Shown in pieces: positions 25,828-34,245 of a stretch of DNA of 64,000 nt. The stretch is taken from assembly GCA_937873035.1 (NCBI GenBank), contig CALMVA010000073.1:1-64000 (forward strand), read 5' to 3'. Below the pieces are notes generated by a model that did not search any database, was not told the DNA's origin, and worked only from the letters and a program-made list of their open reading frames with translations. Position 1 is the first letter of the stretch. Every line of letters starts with the position of its first letter. The stretch is from an uncultured Sphingomonadaceae bacterium (GTDB taxonomy: Bacteria > Pseudomonadota > Alphaproteobacteria > Sphingomonadales > Sphingomonadaceae). The position numbers were made by a program, and so were the translations under genes.

Positions 25828-27179
25828 TCTGCTGCCTCCGGCGCATAGTCATTCAGGTCGTCCTCTTTTCTGCGGCGGCGTCCTTCGAGGATGTCCACCA
25901 GCTTCTGGACGAAGCGATTGGGCTTGTGCGCACCGACCACGGCGAACACCGGAGCCCCAGCTGCAACTTCCAGATCATCCTCGCTGCGGACGCGGCGGTT
26001 GAGCAGCTCCACCAGCAGGGCGAGCAGGATGCCCAGGCCGATGCCCGCTGCCGCCGCCGTGCCGATGATGAGCGGACGATTGGGGAAGGAGGGCGTGGTC
26101 GAGCTGGTCGTCGGCCCCATATCGGTGATCGACGCGCTCGTCGTGCTCGCTTCGAGCTGAAGCTCGGCAGCGCGCTGAGCAGCCTTCAGATACTGGTCGC
26201 GCTTGAGCAGCACTTCGTTCTGGAGGCGCTGGAGCTGGTCCACCTTGTCACGCTCGCCAATCACGCGGGCGCGCTGGCGCTCATAAGCCCCTTCAACCGC
26301 GCCGGTGTTGATGCCCCCGGCACCGCCCGATTTGGCGGCAAGCGATTCATAGAGCTTCTTCTGGCGCTCAAGCGCCTGATAGGTCGGGTGGTTCGGCCCC
26401 AGCGTGGCTGCGGCCTGTGCAAGCTGCTGGTTCACCGCTTCGATCTGCGCCTGCATCGGGTTGATCTGCGCGGCAACCGCCGGGGCGGCCGCCACTGCCA
26501 CCGTCTGCTGGCTCAGCGTCTGGAGCTTCGACGTTTCAAGGTCTGGCGAATTGTCGGTCGGAAGGACGATGCCGTTCGTCTTGGCGAACGAGGTGCGTTC
26601 CGTTTCGGCGATTTCAAGCGCCTTCTTCGCCTTGTCGGCCTGCTGACGATACCAGTCTGCCGATTCGCCGGAGGAGCGGCGCTTTTCCTGAAGCGCTTCA
26701 TCCTTATAGGCTTGGCGGATCAGGTCGGCCATCTGCTTGGCAGATTCAGCCGAGGGGCCGTTATAAACGATCTCAAGGATGTTCGAGCCTTCAAGCACAT
26801 TGGCCTGAATATTTTCGCTCACCTGACGCGCCAGCCACAGCCGCGCGTCTGCGCCGGGATCGGTGTTTTCCTTTTCATAGCGCGACAGCATATTGGCGTC
26901 ATTCGCCCAGCCGAGCTGATCGACGACGCGCCCGGCAACCCCTGTGCCCTTCAGCGTTTCGATCTGCGTCACGGTGTAAGCGCGCATGAAATTATTGGTC
27001 ATCACCTGCCCGGTCACGGGATCGGGCTTGAGCACGTCGAGCATGATGCGCGCACGCGCTTCATAGCGCGGCGGCAGGATGAAGGCCGTTACGGCGGCGG
27101 GAATAAGACAGCTCAGGAACGTCGCCAGCACGATCATGCGGCGCGCGTAGAGCATACGGAGGAATTGAATCAGGCTCAT
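25824..27179 (-). CDS. Wzz/GumC-type chain-length determinant protein
   Basis: The protein has 451 residues with an N-terminal membrane helix (VLATFLSCLIPAAVTAFIL), a large periplasmic Wzz domain with coiled coil, a second membrane helix near residue 345 (PLIIGTAAAAGIGLGILLALL) and a short cytoplasmic tail. In Wzx/Wzy-type EPS systems it controls polymer length and docks on the outer-membrane Wza channel; its kinase domain is encoded separately by the next gene. The tandem organisation and ATGA overlap fit a split Wzc. Confidence 0.9.
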   Translation of the reverse strand: MSLIQFLRMLYARRMIVLATFLSCLIPAAVTAFILPPRYEARARIMLDVLKPDPVTGQVMTNNFMRAYTVTQIETLKGTGVAGRVVDQLGWANDANMLSRYEKENTDPGADARLWLARQVSENIQANVLEGSNILEIVYNGPSAESAKQMADLIRQAYKDEALQEKRRSSGESADWYRQQADKAKKALEIAETERTSFAKTNGIVLPTDNSPDLETSKLQTLSQQTVAVAAAPAVAAQINPMQAQIEAVNQQLAQAAATLGPNHPTYQALERQKKLYESLAAKSGGAGGINTGAVEGAYERQRARVIGERDKVDQLQRLQNEVLLKRDQYLKAAQRAAELQLEASTTSASITDMGPTTSSTTPSFPNRPLIIGTAAAAGIGLGILLALLVELLNRRVRSEDDLEVAAGAPVFAVVGAHKPNRFVQKLVDILEGRRRRKEDDLNDYAPEAAE

Positions 27180-27207
27180 TGTCTGTTTTCCCTGTTCGCG
27201 TCGCGGC

Positions 27208-28101
27208 TCAGAAGATGCGCTCGCCCACCACGATCACGTCGCCCGGCCCCACCGGGCTTTCCAGCGACACCTTGGCGGGCTGGCCATTGCGATAGACCTG
27301 CACGCGCTTGTCGCTGCCAAGCGGCGTGAGACCACCCGCGCGGGCCAGCGCCTTGCGGACGGTCATCTGCTCCTGCATCACAAAGGTGCCGGGCGCATTG
27401 ACCTGACCGTAGATGAAGAAGGTTTCCGCTTCGGGAACGAACAGCTTGTCGCCGGGATAGACAACGGGATCGTCACTTTCCGAACCGACCGCCAGCTTCT
27501 TGAAATCGAGCTTCAGTTCCTGTCCGTTGACGCGGCGCAGAATAACGTGCGGCGCGCCGCTCGGCTTGAGGCCACCTGCCCGCGCGATGATTTCCGACAC
27601 GCGGTAGCTGCGGTTGACGGGCTGGAGGCCCGGCTGCGCGACTTCACCCAGCACAATCACATAGCGGCTGGCAAAGGACACCACCGTCACCGTGGCGACG
27701 GGGTTGGTGTAATAGCCACCTGCCTTCAGGCGCGAGCTGACAGCTGCGGCAAGGCTGAGCGGCGTCTGACCGTTGACCTGCTGCTTGCCGAGGAAGGGCA
27801 GCGCGATTGAACCATCGGTTTCAACGCGGGCCTGGGTGCGGAATTCCGGCTGGCCAAGGACGCTGACCTCAATCACGTCTTCCGGGCCGATCACATAGCC
27901 TTCATCCGCCGTCGGCGTGGTCGCCGCAGGTGCCGTTGAGGGGGCGACCGGAACCGCCGTAACAGTGGCCGGAGCCACCGTTGGAGCCACCGTTGGCGCC
28001 GCAGTTGCCGCCGCAGTTGCCGCCGGGGTTTGCGCCACCGAAATGGCCGGGAGGGAGAAGGCAGCAATGACCGCCAGAATAAAACGCCTTGCACTCGACA
28101 T
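27208..28101 (-). CDS. Polysaccharide export outer-membrane protein (Wza-like)
   Basis: The protein has 297 residues with a signal peptide (ends near SVAQ). A Pro/Ala/Thr/Val low-complexity segment (about 25-65) is followed by the polysaccharide export domain (YVIGPEDVIEVSVLGQPEF) and two SLBB domains (VIVLGEVAQPGLQPV and FIYGQVNAPGTFVM). No lipobox Cys is seen, unlike E. coli Wza. It forms the outer-membrane exit of the EPS machinery. The low-complexity stretch comes from tandem GTTGGAGCCACC-like units in the DNA (about 27963-28025). Confidence 0.92.
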   Translation of the reverse strand: MSSARRFILAVIAAFSLPAISVAQTPAATAAATAAPTVAPTVAPATVTAVPVAPSTAPAATTPTADEGYVIGPEDVIEVSVLGQPEFRTQARVETDGSIALPFLGKQQVNGQTPLSLAAAVSSRLKAGGYYTNPVATVTVVSFASRYVIVLGEVAQPGLQPVNRSYRVSEIIARAGGLKPSGAPHVILRRVNGQELKLDFKKLAVGSESDDPVVYPGDKLFVPEAETFFIYGQVNAPGTFVMQEQMTVRKALARAGGLTPLGSDKRVQVYRNGQPAKVSLESPVGPGDVIVVGERIF

Positions 28102-28139
28102 GGCTGACCGAACCCCTTGTTCGCCCTCCCTTAAAGGCC

Positions 28140-29417
28140 CTAGCGTCCGAACCTGTAGGTTGCCGAAACGCCGAACCGGGTAGAGCCGTAATTATAGACA
28201 GGCACCACTGACTTGCGGTGCTCGCGGGCAGCCTCGAACACGATTGCCACCGGTCCGACATTGCCCACTGCCAGTTTGGAATAAACGCTGACGGTGCGGT
28301 CCCGCGAGTTAAAGTTTGGTAATTGATAAAGCGGGCTTTGTTCCGACCTGCGGCGCACATAAGCGCCACCTGCCGTTAACCTGATTCGGTCGCTGAAAGC
28401 GTATTCTCCGGTCAGATTGAGGCCGGTCCGCACCCCATAGCTGTCGCCCAGCAGGTTGGACTGCTCAACCGAGCGCGAGAAGGAAAGATTGGCCCTGATT
28501 CTGTTGCGGCTGTCATATGCGAGCGCCGCATCCCAGTTGGCGCCCTTGAAATCCTTCACGCCGGGCAGACGCGGATTGACCGTGGTGTAACCCACCGACA
28601 CCGAACCCGTCAGCCGGGTGCCAATGGCGCGCTCATAGCTCAGGCCGCCCGAATAGACCTGCGTGCCATCCGCCGGAAAGCCCGGCATGAAGAAGCGCCG
28701 TCTTGGATAGCGTGCGTCATTATAGCTGGCATAGAGCGAGATCGTGCCCAGATTGGGCCGCGAATAACCCAGCGAGGCGGTGTAATTGTCGCTCACATAT
28801 TCATTGGCCTTGCGGATGATCGAGCTGTTGGTCGCGCGCGTGCGCCGATAGCTCAGACCCGGCGTGAGGCCGCTTGCCGACTGGCATGAAATATCTGCCC
28901 CGGCGCCGCCGATCTTTTCCACATTGCGCGGGTCAAACCCGTCGATGATGTCGTAAAGCTCGCTTTGCTGCTGCACATAATTGCCGGTGATCGTCGCCGA
29001 GCATCCACGCAGCGGTTGAACGCGAAACCCGCCAGACACGTGAATATTTTCACGGTTGAGGAAGCTGTTGTGCGTATAGAGCCGATAACCGAGCGATCCG
29101 TTGAGGAACACGCTTTGCCGACCAATCGGGGCAACAATATCTGCGGTAATATTCGGCTCGGTGATGAAATCCTGGCGCTGTGCATCGGGCCGCGCATTGA
29201 GGACGTTCTGCCCGCGCACCGAATCGCTGTCATAATAGCCATGGACGCCAATGCCGATGTCCATGCGCTGCTCATCGCCACCGCCCAGCGCCTGCGCGCG
29301 GGCATGGCCCGCACCAAAGGCTGCAACGGCCGCCAGGCCGGAGCGCACAGCCGCCGAACGCGACAGCCGCCCGAACAAGGTCGGACAATTCTCGTCAATT
29401 TCAACGCGACGGATCAT
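28140..29417 (-). CDS. Outer-membrane beta-barrel protein of the EPS locus
   Basis: The protein has 425 residues. A poorly hydrophobic N-terminus reaches a signal-like segment (RSGLAAVAAFGAGHARA) and a possible cleavage near residue 43. The rest alternates short polar and aromatic beta strands and ends with RFGVSATYRFGR, a barrel-like terminus though lacking a final Phe. Proteins of this size and composition head many exosortase/EPS operons (EpsL-like beta-barrels) and may help export or attach polymer. First gene of the minus-strand operon. Function is inferred from position only. Confidence 0.72.
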   Translation of the reverse strand: MIRRVEIDENCPTLFGRLSRSAAVRSGLAAVAAFGAGHARAQALGGGDEQRMDIGIGVHGYYDSDSVRGQNVLNARPDAQRQDFITEPNITADIVAPIGRQSVFLNGSLGYRLYTHNSFLNRENIHVSGGFRVQPLRGCSATITGNYVQQQSELYDIIDGFDPRNVEKIGGAGADISCQSASGLTPGLSYRRTRATNSSIIRKANEYVSDNYTASLGYSRPNLGTISLYASYNDARYPRRRFFMPGFPADGTQVYSGGLSYERAIGTRLTGSVSVGYTTVNPRLPGVKDFKGANWDAALAYDSRNRIRANLSFSRSVEQSNLLGDSYGVRTGLNLTGEYAFSDRIRLTAGGAYVRRRSEQSPLYQLPNFNSRDRTVSVYSKLAVGNVGPVAIVFEAAREHRKSVVPVYNYGSTRFGVSATYRFGR

Positions 29418-29613
29418 GATACGGGCACTCCCTGCGTTCTGTTCAATGCCCGCGGGTTATCTCCATTATGGCAGCATGGCAATGCAACCGCACCGTCGGT
29501 GACCGAATCACGCCCTTCAAAAACCAAGGAAATCGCGGGCACATGAACAATGCGTAACCCACCCCTTATGCTCTTGGCGCGCGCCACGCACTCAGGCAAA
29601 ATACAACCACGCT

Positions 29614-29659
29614 AACAATGGGGGCGTTCCATTGTTCGACAATGGAGCGGATTACGATG
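29614..29659 (+). promoter_or_regulatory. Three-segment competing hairpin over a ribosome-binding site
   Basis: AACAATGG (29614-29621), CCATTGTT (29629-29636) and CAATGG (29640-29645) lie in series. The middle segment can pair with either neighbour (8 bp with a 7-base loop, or 6 bp with a TTCGA-type loop). The third segment overlaps the GGAG Shine-Dalgarno (29644-29647) of the following gene, whose ATG is at 29657. Confidence 0.55.
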
Positions 29660-29902
29660 CAAACACCTTATGACTGGATCACGGTTGCGATCTTCGCCGC
29701 CATCGTCGTCCTTTTTCTTCAGCGATCGGTGGGTGATTCTCCGGTTGAGGATTCGCTCGTCAGCTACTTCCCGCCCGCCATCGGCTGCGCGGTGGCCAAC
29801 CAGTTTGGCAATAACGGCTATGACGCCATCGCCATCCCGATGATTCTGGGGGTGCTGGCCTATTGCTGGTATGTGCTGAAGCCCTTTGCCGGGCGAACCT
29901 GA
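29657..29902 (+). CDS. Small two-helix membrane protein, probable XrtV sorting-system accessory protein
   Basis: The protein has 81 residues from the ATG at 29657, preceded by GGAG at nine bases; an in-frame ATG at 29642 would start inside the Shine-Dalgarno. Two hydrophobic segments (WITVAIFAAIVVLFLQ, about 6-21, and IAIPMILGVLAYCWYVL, about 56-72) flank a short polar loop with SYFPPAIGCAVANQFGNNG. I recall similar short proteins beside sphingomonad exosortase genes annotated as accessory proteins; function is unknown. It could be a target or a chaperone of the exosortase. It is divergent from the EPS operon. Confidence 0.65.
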   Translation: MQTPYDWITVAIFAAIVVLFLQRSVGDSPVEDSLVSYFPPAIGCAVANQFGNNGYDAIAIPMILGVLAYCWYVLKPFAGRT

Positions 29903-29984
29903 CGAACATTTAACACATAGGCCAGCACATAGACGGTGCCGGCCACCTAATGGCGGGCGCACCGCACAGTAAAAAGGCAGGGCA

Positions 29985-31394
29985 ATGGGTTTTTTTCGCT
30001 CTCTCATGAATCGCATCCGTGGTCGCCAGGACGAATGGCTGGATGAGGCCGATAGCACTGCCGAGCGCACCGTTGCGCTAAGTGAGGTCATGTCGATCCG
30101 GCGGCGGCGGCACGCCTCAAACGAGGCTATTTTTCCGACCTTCCGTGCCTCTGCCGTGGACCGGCCGGCCGATGGCGCGCCTGAACTTTCAGACGCGCGC
30201 CTTGCCCTGAATGATGTGTTCACGCCTGCCCAGCCCGTCACCGAACGCTCGCGCTTTGCGGGCCGGCTTGATGTGCTGGTGCGCCTCATTTCCATCCTTG
30301 AGGATCAGCGCGCCCATGTGGTGCTTTATGGCGAGCGTGGCATCGGCAAGACCTCGCTGCTCCACATCCTCTCCGATATTGCCCGCGAATCGCGCTATCA
30401 TGTCGCTTACGCGTCGTGCGGCGCTGGCTCACGCTTTGACGAGATTTTCCGGGGTGTCCTCAAGGACATTCCGATGCTCTACACGCGCAACGCCAATCCT
30501 TCGGGCAAGGAAGTCGAAGGCGGGGCGTCGCTCGCGGATCTTCTGCCCGCAGGTGAGTTCGATGCGCGCCATCTGGGCGACATCTGCGCGACCATCACCG
30601 GCACACGCGTTCTTGTCATCCTTGATGAATATGACCGGCTTCAGGATGCCGCCTTCCGCCAGAACATCGCCGAGCTGGTCAAAAACCTGTCAGACCGCGC
30701 CGCGCGCGTGCAGCTTGTGATCGCGGGTGTTTCGGCCAATCTTCAGGAGCTGGTGGGCTATATCCCCTCCATCCGCCGTAACGTCGTCGGCCTGCCGATG
30801 CCACGCCTTGAAAGCCGCGAAGTCGCGGCACTCATCGAGATTGGCGAGCGCGAAGCGGGCGTGAAGTTCAGCCCGCGCGCCGTTGAAACCATCGACCTTC
30901 TGAGCCATGGCTCGCCTTATCTGGTGCGGCTGCTGTGCCACCATGCCGGGATCAACGCGATCAATGACAGCCGCCTTGAGGTGGACCTGCCCGACATCAA
31001 CCGCGGGCTCGACGAGATTGTGGAAGAAGCCGAAAATCGCCTTGGCCCCGTGGCACGCAACCGCGCCGCCGATCTCTTGGCGACGGGCAACACGCCGCTG
31101 CTTGCCGCCATCGCGCGTGCAGCCTCAACGCCCGATGGTTCGTTCCGTCTGGCAGACATCAAGTCCGGGCTTTCCGACGCGACCGCCGAGGCGACGATTT
31201 CCGCAGAACTCGCGCGCATCGAAAAGCTGGGCGGGGTTCTTGACCAGACAGCCGATGTGGGCGGCCCGGCCTATCGCTTTGTCGATGATGCGCTGCCCTT
31301 CTTCATCTGGATGGCGCTGGCACGCGGCCACTTTACCGATGGCGGCAAGGCTGGCGGCGGCAGGGCGGGCGGCGGCAAGCTGCGCGCCGCCTGA
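29985..31394 (+). CDS. AAA-family ATPase (ORC/STAND-like) of the EPS region
   Basis: The protein has 469 residues. A charged N-terminus of about 90 residues precedes the ATPase core: Walker A GERGIGKT at 116-123, Walker B VLVILDEYD near 208, then a helical lid and a winged-helix-like C-terminal region (about 340-440). It ends with a Gly/Lys-rich tail (GGKAGGGRAGGGK). It resembles AAA_16 proteins and the secretion-type ATPases found in exosortase loci. There is no signal peptide or membrane helix. Position between the accessory gene and a glycosyltransferase suggests a role in polymer or protein export; this is inference. Confidence 0.75.
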   Translation: MGFFRSLMNRIRGRQDEWLDEADSTAERTVALSEVMSIRRRRHASNEAIFPTFRASAVDRPADGAPELSDARLALNDVFTPAQPVTERSRFAGRLDVLVRLISILEDQRAHVVLYGERGIGKTSLLHILSDIARESRYHVAYASCGAGSRFDEIFRGVLKDIPMLYTRNANPSGKEVEGGASLADLLPAGEFDARHLGDICATITGTRVLVILDEYDRLQDAAFRQNIAELVKNLSDRAARVQLVIAGVSANLQELVGYIPSIRRNVVGLPMPRLESREVAALIEIGEREAGVKFSPRAVETIDLLSHGSPYLVRLLCHHAGINAINDSRLEVDLPDINRGLDEIVEEAENRLGPVARNRAADLLATGNTPLLAAIARAASTPDGSFRLADIKSGLSDATAEATISAELARIEKLGGVLDQTADVGGPAYRFVDDALPFFIWMALARGHFTDGGKAGGGRAGGGKLRAA

Positions 31395-31406
31395 GCCTGA
31401 CGCGCC

Positions 31407-32330
31407 ATGCCTGTGCCGCGCGAGCGTCCAAGCGTTTCCGTCGTCATTCCGCACCTGAACCAGCACGAGGCCGCATTGCGCTGCCTCGCGTCGGTCAAGG
31501 CGCAGGACTATCCGGCGGAACGGGTGGAGATCATTCTCGCCGACAATGGCTCCAAAGGGGGGCTGGAACGCATTGCCCAAGCCCATCCCGATGTGCGGAT
31601 CGTGCGTGAGATGGAGCCGGGACCGGGCATGGCCCGCAACGCAGGCGTTGCCGTGGCAGGCGGTGAAATCCTTGCCTTTGTCGATGCCGATTGCCGCGCG
31701 CATCCCGGCTGGCTCAGTGCCGCTGTGGACGCGCTCGAATCCCCCGGCGCAACGGGCGTGGTTGGTGGCGATGTCCGCATAGACCTTGCCGACCCCGCAC
31801 ACATGACCGGCATGGAGGCCTATGAGAGCGTCTTTGCCTATCGCCAGAAAATGTACATCGCCAAGATGAACTTCTCCGGCACGGGCAATCTTGCGATGCG
31901 CCGGACAGTGTTTGACGCGGTGGGGCCATTTGCGGGTATCCGTGTCGCCGAAGACCGCGACTGGGGCCGCCGCGCCATCGCGCGGGGCTACAAGACGCGC
32001 TACGTGCCGGGCATGATCGTTTATCACCCCGCGCGCACGGGCGTCGCCGAGATGGCGATCAAATGGCAGCGGCAAACGGCCCACGACCTTGTCGATCATC
32101 GCGCTAAGGGGCGGCCTGCTTTTCTCTGGCTTGGCAAGGCGGCCGCACTTATCGGCATTGTGCCGCTGCACGCGGCAAAGATCCTGATGAGCGACCGGGT
32201 GGCAGGGCTTGGTGCGAAGCTGCGCGGTATTTTGACGCTGGCGCAAGTGCGGGCACTGCGCGCGCGTGAAATGGTGGTGCAATGGGCAGACCCGGCGCAC
32301 GAAGGCGCGGCCGGCTGGAACCGGAACTGA
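31407..32330 (+). CDS. Family 2 glycosyltransferase
   Basis: The protein has 307 residues with the GT-A fold: VSVVIPHLNQHEAALRCL at the N-terminus, the nucleotide-binding ILADNGS, the acidic metal-binding FVDADCRAHP (DxD-like) and a downstream EDRDWGRRA segment with the catalytic-base acid. It begins 13 bases after the ATPase gene and probably adds a sugar to the EPS repeat. A hydrophobic patch near the C-terminus (AALIGIVPLHAAKIL) may give membrane association. Confidence 0.88.
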   Translation: MPVPRERPSVSVVIPHLNQHEAALRCLASVKAQDYPAERVEIILADNGSKGGLERIAQAHPDVRIVREMEPGPGMARNAGVAVAGGEILAFVDADCRAHPGWLSAAVDALESPGATGVVGGDVRIDLADPAHMTGMEAYESVFAYRQKMYIAKMNFSGTGNLAMRRTVFDAVGPFAGIRVAEDRDWGRRAIARGYKTRYVPGMIVYHPARTGVAEMAIKWQRQTAHDLVDHRAKGRPAFLWLGKAAALIGIVPLHAAKILMSDRVAGLGAKLRGILTLAQVRALRAREMVVQWADPAHEGAAGWNRN

Positions 32331-32398
32331 TCTGCCCGCATCGCCGCTGCACGAAAGAGGGGCTTTGCGCTTTGGCCAAGGCGTTCTAGAGCCGCTCC

Positions 32399-33193
32399 AT
32401 GGCCGACACGCTTTCTATTGCCACATGGAACATCAACTCGGTGCGCTTTCGCCTGCCGATCGTGGAGCAGTTCCTGACCGAACACGCGCCCGACATCCTG
32501 TGCCTGCAGGAAACCAAGGCAACGGACGATGTTTTCCCGCGCGAGCTGTTCCAGCGGCTGGGCTATAAGCACATCGTGCTCCACGGCCAGCCGATGCACC
32601 ATGGCGTGGCGACCGTGTCCAAAATTCCGATTGTGGAAGACCTGCGGCATGACTGGCAAGACAATGGCGAGGCGCGCCACATCGGCGTGCGCCTGCCCAA
32701 TGGCTGGCGGCTCGAAAATGTCTATGTGCCCGCAGGCGGCGACGTGCCGGATCGCGAGGCCAACCCCAAATTCGGCCAGAAGCTGGACTTTCTGGATCGC
32801 ATGATCCGCTGGTCGGAAACGCTGAAAGATCCCTCGATTCTGGTCGGCGATTTCAACATCGCCCCGCTTGAATCAGATGTGTGGAGCCACAAGCAACTCC
32901 GCGATGTCGTCAGTCACACGCCCATCGAGGTCGAAACGCTGGGCCGGTTGCAGGCAAGCCATGGCTGGGTTGATCTGGGCCGCCACTTCATCCCTGCGCC
33001 AGAGCGGCTCTACACATGGTGGAGCTACCGCGCGAAGGACTGGACCATGGGGGACCGCGGGCGGCGGCTTGACCATATGTGGGCCTCGCCCGACGTTGCC
33101 GCCGCCGCCACGGCCCACCGTGTGCATGAGCCGTGCCGCAGCTGGGAGAAGCCATCCGACCATATTCCGCTCGTCACGGAGTTCCGCATTTGA
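32399..33193 (+). CDS. xthA: Exodeoxyribonuclease III
   Basis: Mg-dependent exonuclease/AP endonuclease of the EEP superfamily, 264 residues. Motifs in order: ATWNINSVRFR, LQETKA (metal-binding Glu), GDFNIAP (catalytic Asp and Asn), WWSYR, and SDHIPLV with the catalytic His. Acts in base-excision repair. The stop codon overlaps the TTG start of ribA (TTGA). Confidence 0.95.
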   Translation: MADTLSIATWNINSVRFRLPIVEQFLTEHAPDILCLQETKATDDVFPRELFQRLGYKHIVLHGQPMHHGVATVSKIPIVEDLRHDWQDNGEARHIGVRLPNGWRLENVYVPAGGDVPDREANPKFGQKLDFLDRMIRWSETLKDPSILVGDFNIAPLESDVWSHKQLRDVVSHTPIEVETLGRLQASHGWVDLGRHFIPAPERLYTWWSYRAKDWTMGDRGRRLDHMWASPDVAAAATAHRVHEPCRSWEKPSDHIPLVTEFRI

Positions 33194-34245
33194 ACGATGC
33201 GGCGAACGCAGCGCGCGCGGTCGATGCGCTGCGCCGGGGCTGGCCCGTTGCCATTGGTGACGCGCTGACGGTGCTTGCCATCGAAACCGCCGACAGTGAA
33301 ACGCTCGCGGGCTTTGACCCCGGCCACGCTGCAAATGTGCTGATTTCGGCGGGCCGCGCCATCACGCTCAAGCTTGCCAACCAGCGCGAGGCGGCCGCAC
33401 CCGACGCCCCCGTCACCATCGCGCGGACCTCATGGCTTGATCTTGCCGCCGCCACCGCGCTGGCAGACCCCGCGCTCGATATGGCCAACCCGATGAAAGG
33501 CCCGTTTGAGGCTGTGCATTGCGACGCGGCGGATGAAGCGGCTGCCGCTCTCATCCTTGCGCGCCATGCCGGATTGCTGCCCGCCTTCTTCATTTTGCCG
33601 GGCAAGGCCGTCGGGGCGACGCCCGTCACGATTGACGAAATCCACGGCTATGAGGCCGCCAACCGCCTGCGCATCGTCGCGCGTGCGCGGCTGCCCGTTG
33701 CCGCAGCCGAACAGTGCGAGATCGTCGCCTATCGCACGCCGGAGGCCGGGCTGGAGCACGTCGCGCTGCTCGTCGGCAGCCCCAATGGCCAGCCCCCCGT
33801 CGTCCGCCTGCACAGCGAGTGCCTGACGGGCGATGTGCTCGGCAGCCTCAAATGCGATTGCGGCCCGCAACTTGATGCCGCGTTGCGGCTGATGGCCGAA
33901 AGCGGATGGGGCATATTGCTCTATCTGCGGCAGGAAGGTCGCGGCATTGGCCTTATCAACAAGCTGCGCGCCTATGCGCTGCAAGATCAGGGCTTTGACA
34001 CGGTTGACGCCAACACCCGGCTGGGCTTTGCCATCGACGCGCGCGACTTTTCGGTGGCGGCGCGGATGCTGCACTTGCTGGGGCAGGAGAAGATTCGCCT
34101 GCTCACCAACAACCCGGAAAAAGTGGCGCGGTTGCAGGCCGAAGGCATCGACGTGATCGAGCGTGTGCCGCACAAGCTGCCGCCCAACCCGCACAATGCC
34201 CGCTATCTGGAAACCAAGCGCGACCGCACCGGCCACGCACTCTAA
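33190..34245 (+). CDS. ribA: GTP cyclohydrolase II with N-terminal extension
   Basis: The protein has 351 residues from a TTG at 33190 that overlaps the xthA stop; the frame is open further upstream but that part lies within xthA. The C-terminal 200 residues are a complete RibA: the zinc motif SECLTGDVLGSLKCDCG, the catalytic RQEGRGIGL and NTRLGF. The first 150 residues form an additional domain common in alphaproteobacterial RibA, of uncertain function and without the metal-binding residues of RibB as far as I can see. First step of riboflavin synthesis from GTP. Confidence 0.9.
   Translation: MNDAANAARAVDALRRGWPVAIGDALTVLAIETADSETLAGFDPGHAANVLISAGRAITLKLANQREAAAPDAPVTIARTSWLDLAAATALADPALDMANPMKGPFEAVHCDAADEAAAALILARHAGLLPAFFILPGKAVGATPVTIDEIHGYEAANRLRIVARARLPVAAAEQCEIVAYRTPEAGLEHVALLVGSPNGQPPVVRLHSECLTGDVLGSLKCDCGPQLDAALRLMAESGWGILLYLRQEGRGIGLINKLRAYALQDQGFDTVDANTRLGFAIDARDFSVAARMLHLLGQEKIRLLTNNPEKVARLQAEGIDVIERVPHKLPPNPHNARYLETKRDRTGHAL

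Noticed and set aside
19469..32330. Possible tail-bearing sorting substrate among the EPS-region genes
   Set aside because: I checked the C-termini of all genes here: none combines a short Pro motif, a hydrophobic helix and a basic tail. The 81-residue protein has two helices but its tail (KPFAGRT) is too weak to claim.
33133..33189. A longer ribA start inside xthA
   Set aside because: The stretch is coding in xthA; the TTG at 33190 overlaps the xthA stop as TTGA, a common coupled arrangement.
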